From NCBI RefSeq assembly GCF_900302455.1, contig NZ_ONZG01000003.1, positions 62,001-126,000 on the forward strand: a stretch of 64,000 nucleotides of DNA. Direction: 5' to 3'. The notes beneath the pieces are model-generated. The model saw only the letters and a program-made list of their open reading frames with translations, did not search any database and was not told the origin of the DNA. The position numbers were made by a program, and so were the translations under genes. Source of the stretch: Falsiruegeria mediterranea M17. GTDB lineage: Bacteria > Pseudomonadota > Alphaproteobacteria > Rhodobacterales > Rhodobacteraceae. Positions 60,653 to 64,000 of the stretch are shown one piece after another (positions within the stretch are counted from its first letter, which is position 1; the number at the start of each line of letters is the position of its first letter).

Positions 60653-61191
60653 GATTGTACCTCTGTTGGGTTGGGACCGTATTGGTTTGTGCCGGGCTGG
60701 CTGGGGCGGGTGAGCCACCACAGAACCAGCAGCGGAGAGACGATGAGCACAAGCATCGTCGGAACCAGCACCAACAGCGTGGCGCGGGTAAAGAGAATGT
60801 CGAGAGAGCCGCCTGCGGCAAAACTCGACGCAATGCCAATGCCAAAGAACAGCACGGCAAAGGCGCCCACAATCAGCAGGATCGGGAGCAGGGCGTAAAT
60901 CCCGCTGCGACCAGTGTCATGCATCCGCCGCCAGGCGACGGCGAGGTGGGGCAAGAAAACGATAAGACCAACCAGGCTTTGCACCGGCTGGCTCGAGGTG
61001 GCGGTGACGGTCTTGACGCCATCCACTTCGGTTTCGACGACCTGAGTGAACATCTGCCAGTCGATGATCCCAGCGATCACGTTCCAGATCACGATGAAGA
61101 GGAAGAAAAACCAATACTCAGGCCGCGACGCGCGCCCCGAGAACGTGAGGAAATTTGAGAAACACGTTTTGACAGCTTGGTTGAACGTCAT
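60649..61191 (-). CDS. DUF805 membrane protein coupled to sucA
   Basis: A 180-residue protein with four predicted helices, starting FSNFLTFSGRASRPEYWFFF, the FxGRxxRxEYWxF signature of DUF805, then LPHLAVAWRRMHDTGRSG. The family is inner-membrane and of unknown function. The gene lies between sucD and sucA and overlaps sucA by four bases, so it is probably translated together with E1. Confidence 0.9.
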   Translation of the reverse strand: MTFNQAVKTCFSNFLTFSGRASRPEYWFFFLFIVIWNVIAGIIDWQMFTQVVETEVDGVKTVTATSSQPVQSLVGLIVFLPHLAVAWRRMHDTGRSGIYALLPILLIVGAFAVLFFGIGIASSFAAGGSLDILFTRATLLVLVPTMLVLIVSPLLVLWWLTRPSQPGTNQYGPNPTEVQS

Positions 61192-61213
61192 GTGCCTCGC
61201 CCTTTGGAAAATT

Positions 61214-61239
61214 CGGCCCCGGCGTAAGCGCCGGAGCCG
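61214..61239 (-). terminator. Hairpin between sucD and DUF805 gene
   Basis: CGGCcCCGGCG-taag-CGCCGGaGCCG, one mismatch, followed on the minus strand by AATTTTCC. It starts 10 bp after the sucD stop. A modest terminator or attenuator that could separate sucCD from sucAB expression. Confidence 0.6.
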
Positions 61240-61248
61240 ATAACTTGC

Positions 61249-62130
61249 TTAGCCGATGGCCTTCAGCACAGCCTCGCCCAGACCGGCAGGGCTGTCGGCG
61301 ACCACGATGCCAGCCGATTTCATGGCTTCGATCTTGTCTTCGGCACCACCTTTGCCACCGGCAACGATCGCACCGGCGTGACCCATGCGGCGGCCCGGAG
61401 GGGCCGTGCGGCCCGCGATAAAACCAGCGGTCGGCTTCCAGCGGCCTTTCTTGCGCTCGCCGGCCAGGAATTCGGCGGCTTCTTCTTCCGCGGAACCACC
61501 GATCTCACCGATCATGATTATCGACTGGGTTTCGTCATCGTCCAGGAACATGTCCAGCACGTCGATGTGCTCGGTGCCCTTGATAGGGTCGCCGCCGATG
61601 CCAACGGCCGTGGACTGGCCCAGGCCGATGTCCGAGGTCTGTTTCACTGCTTCATACGTCAGGGTACCCGAACGCGACACAACGCCGACCGAGCCACGCT
61701 TGTGGATGTGGCCGGGCATGATGCCGATTTTGCAGGCATCCGGCGTGATGACACCGGGGCAGTTCGGGCCGATCAGACGGCTTGCGGACCCTTCGAGGGC
61801 GCGCTGCACCTTCATCATGTCCAGAACCGGGATGCCTTCGGTGATGCAGACGATCAGCTCCATCTCGGCATCAATCGCTTCGAGGATCGAGTCCGCTGCG
61901 AAGGGGGGCGGAACATAGATCACCGAGGCGTTCGCTTCGGTCACGTGTTTGGCTTCGTGTACCGAGTTGAAGACGGGCAGGCCAAGGTGCTCGGAGCCGC
62001 CTTTGCCGGGCGTCACGCCGCCAACCATCTTGGTGCCATAAGCGATGGCCTGTTCAGAGTGGAATGTCCCCTGCGAGCCGGTCAGGCCCTGACAGATGAC
62101 TTTGGTGTTTTCGTCGATGAGGACTGCCAT
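61249..62130 (-). CDS. sucD: Succinyl-CoA synthetase alpha subunit
   Basis: A 293-residue CoA-binding subunit. NAD-like fold start [19 protein letters not shown], nucleotide loop [12 protein letters not shown], and the phosphohistidine region [20 protein letters not shown]. It forms succinate plus nucleoside triphosphate from succinyl-CoA with SucC. It follows sucC after 60 bp that include a small hairpin. Confidence 0.97.
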   Translation of the reverse strand: MAVLIDENTKVICQGLTGSQGTFHSEQAIAYGTKMVGGVTPGKGGSEHLGLPVFNSVHEAKHVTEANASVIYVPPPFAADSILEAIDAEMELIVCITEGIPVLDMMKVQRALEGSASRLIGPNCPGVITPDACKIGIMPGHIHKRGSVGVVSRSGTLTYEAVKQTSDIGLGQSTAVGIGGDPIKGTEHIDVLDMFLDDDETQSIIMIGEIGGSAEEEAAEFLAGERKKGRWKPTAGFIAGRTAPPGRRMGHAGAIVAGGKGGAEDKIEAMKSAGIVVADSPAGLGEAVLKAIG

Positions 62131-62165
62131 TTGGCGTTCTCCTTAGAATACTTGCTTTGGGGAAA

Positions 62166-62183
62166 GGTGGGCTGGCACCCACC
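62166..62183 (-). other. Small hairpin between sucC and sucD
   Basis: GGTGGG-ctggca-CCCACC in the 60-bp spacer, directly after the sucC stop. It may protect the upstream message from 3' decay; too weak for an intrinsic terminator. Confidence 0.4.
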
Positions 62184-62190
62184 CCAAGGA

Positions 62191-63384
62191 TTAGCCTTTG
62201 ACAGCTTTCACGATCTTTTCGGCGCCGTCCGACAGGTTGTCGGCTGCGATCACGTCCAGGCCAGAGGTGTTGATGATCTCTTTGCCGGCTTCCACGTTGG
62301 TGCCTTCAAGGCGCACAACCAGCGGAACCTGCAGGCCGACCTCTTTCACCGCGGCGACAACGCCCTCGGCAATCACATCACAGCGCATGATGCCGCCAAA
62401 GATGTTCACCAGGATGCCTTTGACGTTCGGGTCCGAGGTGATGATCTTGAACGCTTCGGTCACTTTCTCTTTGGTTGCACCGCCGCCCACGTCGAGGAAG
62501 TTGGCAGGCTCGGCACCGTAGAGTTTGATGATGTCCATGGTGGCCATCGCCAGACCTGCGCCGTTCACCATGCAGCCAATTTCACCGTCCAAGGCGATGT
62601 AGTTCAGGTCGTATTTCGACGCTTCCAGCTCTTTGCTGTCTTCTTCGGTCACGTCGCGCAGTTCGGCGATGTCCGAATGACGATACATGGCGTTGCCGTC
62701 AAAGCTGACCTTGGCGTCCAGCACTTTCAAATCGCCATTGTCGGTCACGATCAGCGGGTTGATTTCCAGCATCTCCATGTCCTTCTCGACGAAGGCTTGG
62801 TACAGCTGACCCATCAGCTTGACGCACTGCTTGACCTGCGCGCCGGTCAGACCCAGCGAGAAGGCAATGCGGCGGCCGTGGTAAGCTTGGAAACCGGTCG
62901 CGGGATCAACGCTGAACGACAGGATCTTTTCAGGGGTTGCTGCGGCCACCTCTTCGATGTCCATGCCACCCTCGGTCGAGCAGACAAACGAGATGCGCGA
63001 GGTCTGGCGATCCACCAGCAGAGCCAGGTACAGCTCGGTCTCGATGCCGGAGCCGGCTTCGATGTAGATGCGGTTGACCTGCTTGCCCACCGGGCCGGTC
63101 TGATGCGTTACCAGGGTGCGGCCCAGCATCTTTTTGGCTTCTTCGGCGGCTTCTTCGACAGATTTGGTCAGGCGCACGCCGCCTTTTTCACCGGCGTCGG
63201 CCTCTTTGAAAGAACCCTTGCCGCGGCCACCTGCGTGGATCTGTGCCTTGACGACCCAAAGCGGTCCGTCCAGCTCGCCTGCTGCGGTTTTGGCGTCTTC
63301 GGCCTTCAGCACGACGCGGCCGTCCGATACAGGGGCCCCATACGTGCGAAGAAGGGCCTTGGCCTGGTATTCGTGGATGTTCAT
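62191..63384 (-). CDS. sucC: Succinyl-CoA synthetase beta subunit
   Basis: A 397-residue ATP-grasp subunit from the ATG at 63384; the ORF extends upstream through non-family residues. Start [23 protein letters not shown] site [19 protein letters not shown], metal ligand region [13 protein letters not shown] and [16 protein letters not shown]. First gene of the sucCD-DUF805-sucAB cluster. Upstream lie two regulatory palindromes. Confidence 0.97.
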   Translation of the reverse strand: MNIHEYQAKALLRTYGAPVSDGRVVLKAEDAKTAAGELDGPLWVVKAQIHAGGRGKGSFKEADAGEKGGVRLTKSVEEAAEEAKKMLGRTLVTHQTGPVGKQVNRIYIEAGSGIETELYLALLVDRQTSRISFVCSTEGGMDIEEVAAATPEKILSFSVDPATGFQAYHGRRIAFSLGLTGAQVKQCVKLMGQLYQAFVEKDMEMLEINPLIVTDNGDLKVLDAKVSFDGNAMYRHSDIAELRDVTEEDSKELEASKYDLNYIALDGEIGCMVNGAGLAMATMDIIKLYGAEPANFLDVGGGATKEKVTEAFKIITSDPNVKGILVNIFGGIMRCDVIAEGVVAAVKEVGLQVPLVVRLEGTNVEAGKEIINTSGLDVIAADNLSDGAEKIVKAVKG

Positions 63385-63434
63385 TTGAAACTGTCCCGTC
63401 TGACTACGATTGACACGATATAGGCGTGTGTATG

Positions 63435-63450
63435 CCCTTTGGTTAAAGGG
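63435..63450. promoter_or_regulatory. CCCTTT-AAAGGG palindrome in sucC promoter region
   Basis: CCCTTT-ggtt-AAAGGG, next to a TTGTCA (63456-63461, minus strand) that could serve as -35. It is a candidate operator in the sucC promoter; on the plus strand it is followed by T6 and would also look like a terminator. Confidence 0.45.
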
Positions 63451-63493
63451 TTTTTTGACAAGGCACAGGAAATTGATGAAGATTTTCAGCATT

Positions 63494-63524
63494 TGTGATC
63501 ACACCCCAGATGAGTGTGATCACA
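63494..63524. promoter_or_regulatory. Tandem perfect palindromes TGTGATCACA upstream of sucC
   Basis: Two identical 10-bp palindromes (63494-63503 and 63515-63524) with centres 21 bp apart, two helical turns, placing two dimers on one face. They lie 110-140 bp upstream of the sucC ATG and about 190 bp upstream of the divergent glycosyltransferase. The rest of the 329-bp gap (63385-63713) holds the sucC promoter and the glycosyltransferase ribosome-binding site. Confidence 0.8.
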
Positions 63525-63713
63525 ACACTGCGAATCGCTGTGTCTTTCCGTGTCAGGGTTCGAATCCGACCAGTTAACATTCGGTTTCGACAGTGCCGAT
63601 AAGGTCACAGCGCCACTGAAGCACCAGAGCCCCATTGCCGAGCGCTTGATCCTGAATCGAGCCATAGTTAACCTTCGATTAAGGATTTTCAGTCACGTGC
63701 GCGGAGTTTTCGG

Positions 63714-64000
63714 GTGTTTTTCAAATCCCCCCCAAAAGACAAGGCAAGCTGGGGTGTGGTCTGCACGTGCGCCGAACCGACGCCGTTGATGGTGGCCTTT
63801 GTCGCGCACCACCTCGAGATGGGCGCACACCGGGTTTATCTTTTTCTGGATCAGCCGAACCCTGAGCTGTGCGACATCCTGGCCGACGTTCGCAAATGCG
63901 AGATCATCGTTTGTGATGCAGCCTATTGGCTAAAGGCCGTTGGCACCGACCGACCGGTGAGTACTGAAAAACGCCAGATCCAAAACGCATTCAACGCTTA
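63714..64000 (+). CDS. Glycosyltransferase family 2-like protein, N-terminal part (cut by window edge)
   Basis: A GTG at 63714 with CGGAG seven bases upstream opens a frame that stays open to the window edge (95 codons). The translation, VFFKSPPKDKASWGVV then CTCAEPTPLMVAFVAHHLEM and GAHRVYLFLDQPNPEL, has the strand-helix start and the LDQP/DD-like nucleotide-binding stretch of the family-2 glycosyltransferases often found upstream of sucC in roseobacters. The acceptor and sugar are unknown because the catalytic half is missing. The gene is divergent from sucC. Confidence 0.7.
   Translation, partial: MFFKSPPKDKASWGVVCTCAEPTPLMVAFVAHHLEMGAHRVYLFLDQPNPELCDILADVRKCEIIVCDAAYWLKAVGTDRPVSTEKRQIQNAFNA

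Noticed and set aside
61378-63423. Long plus-strand open frame (681 codons) opposite sucD and sucC
   Set aside because: Shadow of two conserved TCA-cycle genes.
63557-63567. GGTTCGAATCC, a tRNA T-loop-like string upstream of sucC
   Set aside because: The flanking T stem has a mismatch and no acceptor, D or anticodon arm can be drawn from the 75 bases upstream, which are occupied by the tandem palindromes.
63550-63789. 79-codon plus-strand frame upstream of the right-edge gene
   Set aside because: It overlaps the GTG-started glycosyltransferase frame, which has a better ribosome-binding site and family-like sequence.
1-64000. CRISPR arrays, insertion sequences, prophage or plasmid functions
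   Set aside because: No regularly spaced repeats, transposase, integrase or replication genes were seen; apart from the two-hairpin elements and the cyclase gene the content looks like core chromosome.

Overview
The window reads as chromosomal DNA of a marine Roseobacter-group alphaproteobacterium (Rhodobacteraceae, close to Ruegeria/Phaeobacter-type genomes). The reasons are high GC, a sucCD-DUF805-sucAB-lpd 2-oxoglutarate dehydrogenase cluster with a two-lipoyl E2, phaA/phaB with a PhaR-type operator, a tiny aa3-type cytochrome oxidase subunit IV, a DmdC/FadE-like acyl-CoA dehydrogenase and the argH-lysA-DUF4175 neighbourhood. This placement is from recalled family knowledge, not from a search. 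The window is almost entirely coding. I see no rRNA, tRNA, IS element, phage or CRISPR array.

Layout. 1-2.3 kb: truncated pyrB, a secreted 24-cysteine repeat protein, a family-4 uracil-DNA glycosylase and moaB. 2.4-7.2 kb: an RND efflux adaptor and pump. 7.2-10.1 kb: Nudix hydrolase, a DsbD-N-terminal-like periplasmic protein, YqgE, and a Sua5/YrdC threonylcarbamoyl-AMP synthase. 10.2-13.4 kb: acyl-CoA dehydrogenase, metallo-beta-lactamase-fold hydrolase and a DUF6173-like protein in one operon. 13.7-16.9 kb: a membrane GDPD phosphodiesterase, a phospholipase-A2-like secreted protein, oxidase subunit IV and a lipoprotein with a possible permuted NlpC/P60 fold. 17.2-18.2 kb: azlCD. 18.3-22.4 kb: fdhD-mobA-mobB-(DUF429-like)-moeA molybdenum-cofactor operon. 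22.6-27.5 kb: a membrane hypothetical, greA, a VOC protein facing soxR, ETF-ubiquinone oxidoreductase and a second VOC protein. 27.8-33.5 kb: TPR protein, ispE, polyprenyl diphosphate synthase, DUF2007, a TrmN6-like methyltransferase, a YdcH-like peptide and an EamA exporter. 33.5-36.9 kb: LysR regulator, a 36-residue ORF, phaB and phaA. 37-41 kb: EAL protein, sterol desaturase family enzyme, small hypotheticals and a TlpA-like thioredoxin. 41-49.2 kb: argH, a small lipoprotein, a class III cyclase-TPR protein, lysA, a DUF4175 protein and a zinc-ribbon membrane protein. 49.4-53.6 kb: ftsEX-plsC-PPOX, then a quinone-reductase-like enzyme facing a TetR regulator across three palindromic operators. 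53.6-63.4 kb: lpd to sucC on the minus strand. The right edge holds the start of a family-2-like glycosyltransferase.

The 53.6-63.4 kb block supplies the 2-oxoglutarate dehydrogenase complex and succinyl-CoA synthetase. The fdhD-mob-moe block builds and sulfurates the bis-MGD cofactor. PhaA and PhaB make 3-hydroxybutyryl-CoA for polyhydroxybutyrate. ETF-QO drains electrons from acyl-CoA dehydrogenases, one of which is in the window, into ubiquinone, whose side chain is made by the polyprenyl synthase; ispE feeds the isoprenoid precursor pathway.

The least-explained material is (i) a dispersed two-hairpin intergenic element, four copies, in which the first hairpin changes sequence but keeps its pairing; (ii) a GDPD / PLA2-like / NlpC-like envelope gene cluster bounded by copies of that element; (iii) palindromic control regions upstream of sucC, between soxR and a VOC gene, and between a quinone reductase and tetR; and (iv) a DUF429-like gene translationally locked between mobB and moeA.
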